Of a DNA stretch of 32,457 nt, positions 7,928-15,846 are shown in pieces (position 1 is the first letter of the stretch; each line of letters starts with the position of its first letter). The DNA comes from Acidobacteriaceae bacterium (GTDB taxonomy: Bacteria; Acidobacteriota; Terriglobia; Terriglobales; Acidobacteriaceae): the NCBI GenBank assembly GCA_003138975.1, contig PLHQ01000070.1, forward strand, positions 9,534 to 41,990. Reading direction: 5' to 3'. Position numbers and translations under genes: made by a program. A model generated the notes under the pieces. The model had not been told where the DNA came from. It made no database searches and was given only the letters and a program-made list of their open reading frames with translations.

Positions 7928-9131
7928 CTTCTTGAGAGTCGCTCTTCCGGCGACGAGGAACTGGCCTGGGAGCCAGCTTGAATTGCTTGTCGGCCGCTAA
8001 GAGTGGACTCTTCTTCTCATGCCAGCGGGCGACGGCCTCCACAATCCTTTCCGAACTGTGACCGTCTCCGTAAGGATTCTCGCCCTCGGACATGTCCTGA
8101 TACGCAAGTGCATCGTTGAGCAGATGACTGGTCTCGTTGACGATTGCGTCGCGTGACATGCCGATGATTTTGGCCATGCCAAACTGCGCGGCTTCCGGAC
8201 GCTCCGTAAGCTTACGGAGTACCAGAACCGGCTTGCCAAAAGTGGGCGCTTCCTCCTGAATGCCACCCGAATCAGTTAACACCAGAAAACAACGTCGCAA
8301 CAGGCTAACGAACGTGATGTAGTCGAGCGGTTCGGTCAGATGGATTCGATCTGTGTTCTGCAGCAGTGAATTCACGGTGCTACGCACATTGGGATTCATG
8401 TGCACGGGATAGATGATCCGAATGTCGGGATGCTGCTTGACCAGATCCTTAAGCGCCATGCACATATGTTCCTGGTCCGCTCCCCAGGATTCCCGCCGGT
8501 GAGAAGTGACCAGAACCAGGCGGCAGTTGTCGTCCGGGATGTTAGCGAGAGGAGTGTTTTCCCAAGAATACGGCAGCACGCTGAGTGCGCGCAGGGTATC
8601 AATCACGGTATTGCCTGTGACTACAATTTTCTCTGCGGATACGCCTTCGACCAACAGGTTCTCTCGTGCCAAAGCAGTGGGCGCAAAATGAATCTCTGCC
8701 AGCACCGAAGCCAGCCGCCTGTTGGCTTCTTCCGGGAATGGGTCGTAAAGGTTGTGACTGCGCAGGCCTGCTTCAATGTGACCCACGGGAATCTTGCAGT
8801 AGTAAGCCGCGAGCGCCGAGGCAAAAGCGGTGGTGGTATCGCCCTGCACCAGCACCATGTTGGGTTCAAAGCGCTGACACGCGTTCTCTACTGTGTCCAA
8901 TACGCGCCCCGTCAGGGAGTTGAGCGTCTGATTCGGACGCATTACCGCCAGATCGAAGTCGGGCTTGATCTTGAAAAATTGCAGGGCACTGTCGAGCATC
9001 GTCCGATGCTGACCGGTATGAACCACCGCGGTTTCGAATTCTTCTGGCCGCTGGCGCAATGCGTGAATCACGAGCGCTAATTTAATTGCTTCTGGCCTCG
9101 TGCCGAGGACCGCGATAATGCGGCACTTCAT
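7896..9131 (-). CDS. wecB: UDP-N-acetylglucosamine 2-epimerase (non-hydrolysing)
   Basis: A 411-residue cytoplasmic enzyme that interconverts UDP-GlcNAc and UDP-ManNAc. Canonical motifs are intact: GTRPEAIKLA (10-19), VQGDTTTAFA, HIEAGLRS, the PFPEEANRR stretch, SHRRESWG, and the LTDSGGIQEEAP signature of the UDP-binding C-terminal lobe. The last 30-40 residues are a basic, Ala/Lys-rich tail beyond the usual family end, of unknown use. The ATG at 9131 has a GCAGG about 9 nt upstream. It is the first large gene of the exopolysaccharide operon and supplies the likely activated sugar for the GT2 synthase. The enzyme call is secure; the role in this polymer is inference from position. Confidence 0.95.
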   Translation of the reverse strand: MKCRIIAVLGTRPEAIKLALVIHALRQRPEEFETAVVHTGQHRTMLDSALQFFKIKPDFDLAVMRPNQTLNSLTGRVLDTVENACQRFEPNMVLVQGDTTTAFASALAAYYCKIPVGHIEAGLRSHNLYDPFPEEANRRLASVLAEIHFAPTALARENLLVEGVSAEKIVVTGNTVIDTLRALSVLPYSWENTPLANIPDDNCRLVLVTSHRRESWGADQEHMCMALKDLVKQHPDIRIIYPVHMNPNVRSTVNSLLQNTDRIHLTEPLDYITFVSLLRRCFLVLTDSGGIQEEAPTFGKPVLVLRKLTERPEAAQFGMAKIIGMSRDAIVNETSHLLNDALAYQDMSEGENPYGDGHSSERIVEAVARWHEKKSPLLAADKQFKLAPRPVPRRRKSDSQEGANKAAAGKA

Positions 9132-9439
9132 GAAGATCGCCTGCCGTTTCTAGTAGCTTAGGATTCACCATCCAAGCCTTTTAGGAACTGGTTCCGGCAG
9201 GGACTTCGCGGAGGGGATTGACCTTCCACTGATGATTCCCAATTCTGTATCGCGTAGGTCCGCTCAGTAAAGTTACCGAAGTCACTCGGCGGTCGCCAGC
9301 ACGAAGAGGCGATACCACGGGCCCAAGCTCTGGACAGAGTCCTTCGCGTGGAGGCTGCGACCGAGAGGCACCTCAATCACGCAATCGACCGACTGGAGCG
9401 CTTGTAACGGTAGGACCTGTTTCCCAGAAGAGCGCTTCA
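9132..9439. other. Leader region between the small membrane ORF and wecB
   Basis: About 300 nt on the minus strand between the end of the 43-codon ORF and wecB. It contains a possible 53-codon ORF (9443 to 9282) whose ATG overlaps the stop of the small ORF, but its composition does not look protein-like. I see no clear promoter or terminator here. Confidence 0.3.
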
Positions 9440-9571
9440 TCATCGCGCAGGTATGGCCAGCATCCACACCATCAGTCCAAAAAGGATCATAGCCGCCAAC
9501 AGAGTAACCAGGGTGTGGAGAGGGTGAAAATGGAAATACGGATTCCGGTTTAGACGATGTCCGCCGAGCAT
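9440..9571 (-). CDS. Small single-helix membrane protein (43 aa)
   Basis: An ORF of 43 codons starting at ATG 9571, preceded by a near-perfect Shine-Dalgarno (AAAGGAGG, 9576-9583) at good spacing. The product has a basic, His- and aromatic-rich N-terminus of about 18 residues, then one hydrophobic helix (about residues 19-40) ending in IPAR. Codon and residue composition look coding, and the ribosome site is the best in this part of the window. No family is recognised. It lies about 310 nt upstream of wecB on the same strand and could share its transcript as a small regulatory or structural membrane peptide, but this is not shown. Confidence 0.55.
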   Translation of the reverse strand: MLGGHRLNRNPYFHFHPLHTLVTLLAAMILFGLMVWMLAIPAR

Positions 9572-10032
9572 GTGGCCTCCTTTGCACGCGCCTCGTGTCA
9601 ACGGAGCGACCTGTCTGTTCCTATTCTCTCACCGTTTGGCGCATTCTCTCAATGCCCCTCTCGGTGGCCCTGCCTAGCCACGGTCCAGCTTCAGGCAAGC
9701 TGGCATTGAAGCGCGGGTGGGGGCCATTCTAGCCCGAGGGGGAAGGTCCCTCTTGCAACATGGAGTGTCGGGCGTAGCCCACGACCCGGCCAATGAGTAA
9801 AATCGCGATCTTTCAACAGTTATCCGACTTAAGTGTGCTCCGAACGGGGAAATGAACCGACCTTTGTTTAGGGTTTGGTTGGAGCATGCCACTCTGCTGT
9901 GCATTTGGTCAAGGATGTGGCACAGTCAGTGCGCGGAGCCATGGCTGGCCAGCCGCAGTCAGAATGAGGTGCGTTGTGTCGGCTTGGCAATGACGCAACC
10001 GGCTCTTAATCTTAGTGGATGGTGCGCCCCAA
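9572..10032. other. Intergenic region with GC-rich stem-loops
   Basis: About 460 nt between the small ORF and the AAA+ gene, with no convincing ORF. It carries two tight hairpins: CCAGCTT-CAGGC-AAGCTGG at 9685-9703, and GAGGG/CCCTC at 9736-9740 with 9748-9752. The block 9680-9780 looks like a structured or repeated intergenic element. On the minus strand it lies in the probable leader of the small membrane ORF and wecB. I found no recognisable riboswitch consensus. Confidence 0.35.
9685..9703. repeat. Perfect 7-bp stem-loop, REP-like
   Basis: CCAGCTT (9685-9691) and AAGCTGG (9697-9703) are perfect complements around a 5-nt loop, CAGGC. A second hairpin follows at 9736-9752. No T tract follows on either strand, so a terminator is unlikely. 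A dispersed palindromic element or an RNA leader element is possible. Confidence 0.4.
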
Positions 10033-11592
10033 CTATAATCCTCGCGTCAGCTTCACTTCCCGCAAGAAATCATAGACCGCGGACGGCGGCAGAGTCTTGA
10101 GCGCGCTTCTATGCAGTTTCCGGAACCTGGTCACAAGACTGGAGGCATACTCCATTCCGACACGGTCGCAATTTGCCTTGAACACTTTGCGCAACGTCGC
10201 GCCATTTGCCAGGTTTGGTCGCCCATACTTGATCCGAATCGGCCATCGTCGCAACACCTCTGGTGGGAGATGCGCCAGTGACGACGGATTTGCAGCCGCC
10301 ATAACCGTGACATTGTCATAGAATCGCTTCATGCCTTGCGTCCCAATCTTGAAATTCTCATAGTGACGCGGGTCAAAGGTCATGTCATCGATGTAGAGCA
10401 CGGTCCTCCATGGTCCCTCGGCCATGCGTTGTGCATACTCCCTGATCTGACCGAGGTAGTCCGAAGAGATCAGGACGAGCTTCAAACCATCGATCTCACG
10501 AACGAGTGCCTGCAGTGAGAGTGTCTTGCCCACACCGCCCTCACCTTCGAGGAGAGTGAATGGCATATGACCCCCCTTAACGAACGCGGTGAGCAGCGTC
10601 CGAAGTCGAGCCACATTCTTCTCCTGATCGATGACTTGATCGCTCTTCGCTTCCTCAATCTCGACGGGCTCAAGTTCGCCCTGTGCTCCGGCTTCAAAAA
10701 CCTCGTACTTGGTAAGCGGGTCTTGGTTCAACTGATGCATGAACACTACTACATGACCGAGTTCAGCGCCCCAGTCGGGCGAGACAGCCAGTCTCTGGTA
10801 CAGCTTAGTTTCGGCGCTTCCGTCAGCGTAGCGGAGCGTCAGGATCTGTTCTCGTTGCGAGTCTTCGAGATCGGCCATCTCTCGCATCTCGCTGATGAAA
10901 TCCGATACGACGCCGGCGTCGGTGCAGGCAATCCGCCGAGGCGGGATCCCGCAATAAGTAGGTACCCGGATAGGATGCCTGGAGAGTACCTCGTGTATAT
11001 CGACCAGCAAGGTCTGATAATTCCTGAAGATCCCTTCGATATCCGTCTGGTATATCCGCTGGAGCGACCGCAAAAAATCTTCTGCATACGCCTTTAACTC
11101 CACCCCGGCGCGATCCAGTGACTCTTTCGAGAGAAATGGATGCTTCACAAGCGTCTGGCTGGCCAGTTGACGGAGAAAGATATCTTGATATGAAGACCGC
11201 AGGACCAGCGGCGTCTTCCCGGTGTAGGTGAAAATCAGGACCTGCTGCTGTTCGAGATACAGGCTAATTGCATCCGCCGCTAGCTGAGACTCACGTTCCC
11301 CTTCGCCAAATACGACTCTGAACGCGGGCTCAACCTTCTCGTACAGCCTCTCCAGTGCCTCCACGCTACCATTATCCTGAGCATCTCTGATGCTTCTCGA
11401 CAGAGATTTAAGTTCGTCCTCGAGCCGCAACATCGCCCTCGAGAACGGCATCGGGTCAAGCCCTTTGTGGTTCCAGGCCACCGGGCTGTACGTAATGATG
11501 TTATTGAGCGAAAGAGTGAACTTCCAAGTATCCCGCAAGAGATCATTTATGCGGATGCCAAAACCGCTAAGGACGTCTGCCAGGTCCCTCAT
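10033..11592 (-). CDS. DUF815-like AAA+ ATPase with long N-terminal region
   Basis: A 519-residue protein. Residues 1-320 are mostly helical, with no recognised domain. Residues 325-515 form an AAA+ module: Walker A GEGGVGKT (350-357), Walker B VLYIDDM (398-404), sensor-1-like VMAAAN (430-435) and an arginine pair before the second half (Arg448/Arg449). The Walker-B-to-sensor layout, with a DPRHYENFK stretch after Walker B, resembles the DUF815 group of ATPases, whose function is poorly known. The start ATG at 11592 has a GAGG about 9 nt upstream. It runs in the same direction as the small CxxC protein at 11853-12239, 260 nt away. There is no restriction, toxin or transposition partner beside it, so a defence or transport role cannot be argued from context. 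Confidence 0.75.
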   Translation of the reverse strand: MRDLADVLSGFGIRINDLLRDTWKFTLSLNNIITYSPVAWNHKGLDPMPFSRAMLRLEDELKSLSRSIRDAQDNGSVEALERLYEKVEPAFRVVFGEGERESQLAADAISLYLEQQQVLIFTYTGKTPLVLRSSYQDIFLRQLASQTLVKHPFLSKESLDRAGVELKAYAEDFLRSLQRIYQTDIEGIFRNYQTLLVDIHEVLSRHPIRVPTYCGIPPRRIACTDAGVVSDFISEMREMADLEDSQREQILTLRYADGSAETKLYQRLAVSPDWGAELGHVVVFMHQLNQDPLTKYEVFEAGAQGELEPVEIEEAKSDQVIDQEKNVARLRTLLTAFVKGGHMPFTLLEGEGGVGKTLSLQALVREIDGLKLVLISSDYLGQIREYAQRMAEGPWRTVLYIDDMTFDPRHYENFKIGTQGMKRFYDNVTVMAAANPSSLAHLPPEVLRRWPIRIKYGRPNLANGATLRKVFKANCDRVGMEYASSLVTRFRKLHRSALKTLPPSAVYDFLREVKLTRGL

Positions 11593-11852
11593 AAAGGTCG
11601 TCCTCTATGTCCGATTGTACTCGCCGATGTTGACGGGGTGAGGGACTCGTCTGACGTCACCCCACTTCGAGAGACGACATACTTCCTGCCTGGTCCTTCA
11701 CTGTCTAACTGTCTACGGATGGTTGGCGAGATCAGGACGATAGCGCTCACAACCCAGTCAATGAGCGTATGGCGATTTTTCGTCAACAATTAAGAAGGCT
11801 CACTTCTGCGCTGCGACGAACCACATTGCCTTGGCAGCCTCCGGGATAGCTT

Positions 11853-12239
11853 TCAGATGAGGCCCTTGCGGACTCTCAGAAGGAAATCCTCAGCATCAGC
11901 ACGCGCCTTCTCCATGGTCCTCGGGTTGTTGCCCTGTTCGATTGCCATCTCATGAAGCACAAGTTCCACTGCGACCTTTGGTTTGTATCCACGCTTTATG
12001 AGCACTCGGGCACGCTCTGCGAAGAGGGTGCCTGCATCCCGTTTTGTTACTTCCTTGGCGTCAGAAAAGCCGCCTTCGGCCTCACACTTGTGCTCGCGGA
12101 ACTTCACGGCGGCTAGGCGGTCGTAAGCAGCCATAGCCTCTTCTCCACTAAGCAGCGTTGGAACGGGAAATCTCCATCGACAATTCGAGCAGGCCCATCC
12201 TTTTGCGTCGCCCTCGACCCGGAACAACGAGCGCTCCAT
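11853..12239 (-). CDS. Small zinc-ribbon-like protein, conserved hypothetical
   Basis: A 128-residue protein with a probable metal site made of Cys17-x2-Cys20 (ACSNC) and His50-x-Cys52 (REHKC). Between them lies an aromatic segment and an AAYDRLAAVKF helix, and a charged helical C-terminus follows. I recall similar short CxxC...HxC proteins in Acidobacteriota, with no assigned function. The ATG at 12239 has GAGG about 9 nt upstream. It lies upstream of the AAA+ gene on the same strand with a 260-nt gap, so they may or may not be cotranscribed. Binding of nucleic acid or protein through the zinc site is possible, but unproven. Confidence 0.65.
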   Translation of the reverse strand: MERSLFRVEGDAKGWACSNCRWRFPVPTLLSGEEAMAAYDRLAAVKFREHKCEAEGGFSDAKEVTKRDAGTLFAERARVLIKRGYKPKVAVELVLHEMAIEQGNNPRTMEKARADAEDFLLRVRKGLI

Positions 12240-12562
12240 ATCCGCAACCTCAACGAATTACCGCTATGAACACTGCCATGATATAGCGCAACCGTCGTCG
12301 GGAACCATTGCGACGGTTAAAGAGACGGGTGGAGCAAGGGATTCAAAGCACAGCGTCCCGGGTTGCGGGCGAGAAAACCGAAGTTGTGTCTATTCCATTA
12401 GTTAGGCCGCGGCCATCTCGAGCGACGAATCTTGCCCACAAATTTGGGCCCGTTTTCCTCTGATTGGCAGGGTAGGTGGGCCGAACCTTGACGGCCACGA
12501 TTCTGTCGAGCCGCGTATCCAGGGCACGAATCCCGAGATCGACTTGCGGAGGCTTTCGGTTG
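12240..12562. other. Intergenic region containing a protein-kinase relic
   Basis: A gap of about 320 nt between two minus-strand genes. The only recognisable content is a short Ser/Thr-kinase-like relic (listed separately) on the minus strand. No clear terminator or promoter is seen. Confidence 0.35.
12415..12537 (-). pseudogene. Relic of a bacterial Ser/Thr protein kinase N-lobe
   Basis: The minus-strand reading contains RALDTRLDRIVAVKV followed by RPTYPANQ and WARFVAR. This closely parallels kinase subdomains I-II of Acidobacteriota Ser/Thr kinases (the 'RARDTRLDR-VA-KVLP...RFEREA' pattern), including the ATP-binding Lys in VAVK. Upstream there is no glycine loop, and downstream the homology stops within about 40 residues. 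There is no start codon with a ribosome site, and the surrounding frame overlaps the sugar-porter 3' end. I read it as a short fossil of a kinase gene. The match is from memory of the family, not a search. Confidence 0.4.
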
Positions 12563-13951
12563 TCACGTGTCGCGGTGTTTGGCTTCTGCTCCGCCGGCCA
12601 GCCACCAACTTTCGATTTCCTCAAGGCTGCGTCCTTTAGTTTCCGGAACTGCCAGCCTCACAAACAGGACCGCCGCAATACAGATTGCCGCGTAAAGCAG
12701 GAAGGCACCGGGCGCGGTCAACACTCGCACCAACGAGAGAAAAGTGAGCGTAACGAGGAGGGTCCCGCACCAGAGAAACAGGGTTGCGATCGACATGGCG
12801 CGTCCCCGCACCCGGTTCGGGCAGATTTCCGACATCAACACCCACGTTCCCGTGCCGATGCCAATGGCGAAGCAAGCGACATAGCCCAAGACCAAGAGCA
12901 AAACCGCGAGGGCTGGGGCCTGGAAATGAATCGATGCAGCTATCCCCACCAGGGAACCCGCCATGCCGGCGAATGCAGACGTCATCAATGGCTTGCGGCC
13001 AACGCGGTCGATCAGGTACATCCCGAGGATTGTGGCCACGAAGTTGATGACCCCGATCATGACGTTGGCCCACAGCGCCGTGCTGGCAGTCTGGTTCGGC
13101 ACATGCTCCAGGAAAACCAGGGAGCCGTAATAAATAATTGTGTTGATACCGGTGAACTGACTAAACAGCGCGATCAGCACGGCGACTACAAGCGGCTTTC
13201 GAAAGGCCGGATCGAGCACGTTCCCGCTCTCCTCTGCGACCGCGGAATGGATGGCGAGAATTTCGACCCGAGCGGTATCCCGGCCTTTGATGCGGGACAG
13301 GATATGTTCGGCCTCGGTTTCTCGGCCCATTTGCACGAGCCAACGCGGGCTTTCAGGAACGGAGAGCAACGTCAACAGGAAAAATGCCGACGGCACGGCT
13401 GCCGAGGCAAACATCCACCGCCAGTTCGCCGGGCCCGCTCCGGTGAGACCGTAGTTCACGCTATAGGACAGCAGAATGCCTGTGACGATCGCCAACTGGT
13501 TGACGCTCACCAGCAGTCCCCGGATGCGGGCCGGAGAAATCTCTGCGATATAGAGCGGCGAAAGCGTGGAAGCCAGCCCGATCGCGAGGCCGCCAACCAT
13601 GCGCGCGACCACGAACTCTGTGATATTGCGGGGTAGCGCCGCTCCGATCGACGAAACTGTAAACAGCGCCGCTGCCGCCAGTAGCGACTTCTTCCTGCCG
13701 AAGCGGTCGCTGGTGAAGGCCGCCAGGCTCGCCCCGAAAACGCATCCCAGAAGCAGACTGCTGGCACCGAACTCGGTTTGTGAATCGCTCAGCGCAAACT
13801 GGCGCTTCAGGAAAACAATGGCGCCGTTGATGACGGCCGTATCGAAACCGAACAACAAACCGCCGATCGCGGCAACTGCAGCGGGCAGATACAAGTAACG
13901 TACCAATCCCCCCTGTGCGCGCACGGATTCCTGTGTATTGGTCGGGTTCAT
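12563..13951 (-). CDS. MFS sugar porter (SP family)
   Basis: A 462-residue, 12-helix inner-membrane proton/sugar symporter of the XylE/GalP type. SP-family signatures are all visible: GFDTAVINGA (35-44), DRFGRKK (82-88), the PESPRWL motif after helix 6 (199-205), the sugar-binding QxxGxNxxxYY (265-275), a second DRVGRK (315-320), and PETKGRSLEEIE at the C-terminus. The substrate cannot be told from sequence. It lies downstream of the ROK kinase on the same strand, 42 nt away, so the pair probably forms an import-and-phosphorylate unit facing the divergent catabolic operon. The start ATG is at 13951. A long open frame on the opposite strand is a composition artefact. Confidence 0.92.
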   Translation of the reverse strand: MNPTNTQESVRAQGGLVRYLYLPAAVAAIGGLLFGFDTAVINGAIVFLKRQFALSDSQTEFGASSLLLGCVFGASLAAFTSDRFGRKKSLLAAAALFTVSSIGAALPRNITEFVVARMVGGLAIGLASTLSPLYIAEISPARIRGLLVSVNQLAIVTGILLSYSVNYGLTGAGPANWRWMFASAAVPSAFFLLTLLSVPESPRWLVQMGRETEAEHILSRIKGRDTARVEILAIHSAVAEESGNVLDPAFRKPLVVAVLIALFSQFTGINTIIYYGSLVFLEHVPNQTASTALWANVMIGVINFVATILGMYLIDRVGRKPLMTSAFAGMAGSLVGIAASIHFQAPALAVLLLVLGYVACFAIGIGTGTWVLMSEICPNRVRGRAMSIATLFLWCGTLLVTLTFLSLVRVLTAPGAFLLYAAICIAAVLFVRLAVPETKGRSLEEIESWWLAGGAEAKHRDT

Positions 13952-13993
13952 CTCGGTTTTCGCATGTTCCCTGTCGAACTGATGTATCCGGTT

Positions 13994-14962
13994 TTAGATT
14001 GTCAGCAATCGCTGTTGCAGGAAGACCAGCCCCGCGGCGCCGGCCACTCCCCCGTACCCGCCTGTATTTTGAAGAACGATCGGCACCTTCCTCCCCAGCA
14101 GAACACTGGTGCGGCGCGCGACCTCTTCATGCAACGGGGCAAGCAGTTGTGGTCCGGCTGCGGCGATGTTGCCCCCCAGAATGAGCAGTTCGGGATCGAA
14201 TACGTGGAGAAAGCTTACCAGCGCGGCGGTGAGAGACTCGAAAGCCAAGTCCAACACGCGACGCGCACTGGGGTCGCCCTCCGTAGCTGCCTGAAAGATA
14301 GCCTCGGTACTGGGAACCCCGCCGGCATCGTCGAGTGATAAACGGGTTGGGGACGCCCGATGGATGTGGGCAAAGTAAGCGGACTCGATCGCGCGCGAAG
14401 AGAAGCAAGTTTCCAGACATCCGTAATTGCCGCAAATGCAGAGTCCGCCGCGGATGTCGAGGGTGACGTGTCCCAGGTGGCACGCCGCTCCCGAGGCGCC
14501 GCGCACGATCACGCCATCGACCAGCGCTGCGGCCCCCACTCCGGTACCTAGTGTGAGCAGAACCACGTTGCGCCGCCCCCGAGCAGCCCCCCACAGCACC
14601 TCGCCGACCAGGGCCGTGCGCGCGTCATTGTCGGCACAGAGTGGCAGGCCATCCACACCGGCCAGTTCCCGCAGCACATACCCTTCCAGAAAATTCAGGT
14701 CGCCGGGTAGGCGGTTCACGCGCGTAGTGGCGGCATCGATGACTCCCTTGCAGCCGATCCCGATTCCCAGCACTGGAACCGTGGCGCGCTTGCGCACGGA
14801 GTGAACAAAATCCCGGAGCGACGAAGTGGTGCGCGGCGAATCCTCGCGAAAGCTCGCCAGCAGATCTCCGCGCAATCCCACCAGGGCGGCCTTGATCGTG
14901 GTGGCACCGATATCGACACCGATTGCCACTGCTTCGGCTTGGGGTGATTGAGTTTCGCTCAC
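13994..14962 (-). CDS. ROK-family sugar kinase
   Basis: A 322-residue cytoplasmic kinase with no N-terminal helix-turn-helix, so probably an enzyme rather than a ROK repressor. Features: phosphate-binding DIGATTIKAAL (17-27), catalytic Asp113 in ADNDART, adenosine-loop LTLGTGVGAAAL (137-147), and the ROK zinc site from the ACHLGHV His and the CICGNYGC cysteines (175, 177, 182). The known family phosphorylates hexoses such as glucose, ManNAc or fructose at C6. The GTG at 14962 is directly preceded by a TATAAT box at 14979-14974, so the transcript may be nearly leaderless; GTG at 14929 is an alternative. It is transcribed away from the SIS-SDR-methyltransferase-hydrolase operon and is followed by the sugar porter. 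Confidence 0.88.
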   Translation of the reverse strand: MSETQSPQAEAVAIGVDIGATTIKAALVGLRGDLLASFREDSPRTTSSLRDFVHSVRKRATVPVLGIGIGCKGVIDAATTRVNRLPGDLNFLEGYVLRELAGVDGLPLCADNDARTALVGEVLWGAARGRRNVVLLTLGTGVGAAALVDGVIVRGASGAACHLGHVTLDIRGGLCICGNYGCLETCFSSRAIESAYFAHIHRASPTRLSLDDAGGVPSTEAIFQAATEGDPSARRVLDLAFESLTAALVSFLHVFDPELLILGGNIAAAGPQLLAPLHEEVARRTSVLLGRKVPIVLQNTGGYGGVAGAAGLVFLQQRLLTI

Positions 14963-14973
14963 AATGGTTCTGA

Positions 14974-14981
14974 ATTATACT
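14974..14981. promoter_or_regulatory. Back-to-back -10 elements of the divergent sugar locus
   Basis: On the minus strand, 14979-14974 reads TATAAT, 12 nt upstream of the ROK GTG. On the plus strand, 14976-14981 reads TATACT, correctly placed for transcription starting near 14988 into the SIS gene if its start is GTG 15033. The two -10 boxes overlap, so the two promoters cannot both be occupied at once, a natural switch. No good -35 hexamer is seen for either, which suggests dependence on an activator. No operator palindrome was identified. Confidence 0.4.
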
Positions 14982-15032
14982 CACGTCGATCCTCAGCAGA
15001 CTCTCGCGAGGCGACAGGAGTCAACCTCATCC

Positions 15033-15839
15033 GTGCCAAACAAGGTCCTCGATCACGTTGTGGGTTCGAAGCAGGCCGGCCTGGCTTTCTTCGACCAGGC
15101 GATGGTTCTGCTGGAAGAGCTGCGGCGCACGCAAGCCGGCATCATTCAGAAAGCGGCCGAGCTGTGCGCGGAGCGAATCTCGCGCGGCGGCCTGGTTTTT
15201 CTCTTTGGCAACGGCCACTCCCGCATGATGTGCGAGGAAATGACACCCCGGCAGGGTTGCTATGCCGGTTTCGTAGCCCTCGTCGAGCTGGCGCTGTCGA
15301 ACCATGCGTCGATCGTCGGTACAAACGGCCTGCGCGCCCCGCTGTACCTTGAGAACTACGAAGGGTACGCGGAGCAAATCCTGCGGAGCTTCCATTTCGG
15401 ACCGCACGACGCCTTCATCGTAATTTCCACCAGCGGGATCCGCCCCGTGGTCGTCGAAATGGCGGCCGGCGCGCAACAGCGAGGACTGCCCGTGATCGCC
15501 ATCGTATCCCAGGCGCATTGCGAGCAGGCGAAGCCTGCTCATTCCTCAGGTAAGAAGCTTATCGACTGCGCCGATTTGATCATCGACAACCAGTGCCCGC
15601 CGGGTGACTGCATCATCGAGTTGGACGGTTTGGAGTGGCGGACGGGGCCGGTTTCCACAATCACCGGCGCCACCATCATCAACATGATTCGCTGCGCCAC
15701 TGCCGAAGCGCTGCTGGCGCGAGGCGTCAAGCCAGTGTTATTGCCCAGCCACCAATTCGTGGGAAATGCCAGCGCCGCCGAGCAGCTGGAAGCGTTCTAC
15801 GAGGCCTATCGCAAGAGCCTCAAACACCTTTTTGAATAG
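15033..15839 (+). CDS. SIS-domain sugar isomerase-like protein (UPF0309 type)
   Basis: A 268-residue protein with one SIS domain. The phosphosugar-binding loop contains FGNGHSRMMCEEM (from residue 58 onward), followed by ELALSNHASIVGTNG, the ISTSG motif with its typical Ser/Thr-rich phosphate loop, and GLPVIAIVS. SIS proteins of this group bind or isomerise phosphosugars or amino-sugar phosphates. An ATG at 14964 in frame would give 291 residues, but it lies upstream of the -10 box at 14976. The GTG at 15033 has CAGGAG at 15015-15020 and matches the usual family N-terminus, so I prefer it. It is the first gene of a four-gene operon; the SDR begins 7 nt after its stop. Confidence 0.82.
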   Translation: MPNKVLDHVVGSKQAGLAFFDQAMVLLEELRRTQAGIIQKAAELCAERISRGGLVFLFGNGHSRMMCEEMTPRQGCYAGFVALVELALSNHASIVGTNGLRAPLYLENYEGYAEQILRSFHFGPHDAFIVISTSGIRPVVVEMAAGAQQRGLPVIAIVSQAHCEQAKPAHSSGKKLIDCADLIIDNQCPPGDCIIELDGLEWRTGPVSTITGATIINMIRCATAEALLARGVKPVLLPSHQFVGNASAAEQLEAFYEAYRKSLKHLFE

Positions 15840-15846
15840 GGGCCAC

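Noticed and set aside
9282-9443. 53-codon ORF overlapping the stop of the small membrane ORF
   Set aside because: The ATGA-type overlap is easy to get by chance, and the product has no helix, motif or family-like composition.
9918-9933. Sigma-54-like -24/-12 match on the plus strand (TGGCAC, GG-N10-GC)
   Set aside because: Nothing coding follows on the plus strand; the next gene reads the other way. Likely chance.
11589-11789. 66-codon minus-strand ORF whose stop overlaps the AAA+ start (ATGA)
   Set aside because: TTG start without a ribosome site, no domain, and any ATG followed by A gives this overlap.
12476-13636. 386-codon plus-strand open frame
   Set aside because: Antisense to the sugar porter; composition is the mirror of GC-rich codon use and there are no motifs.
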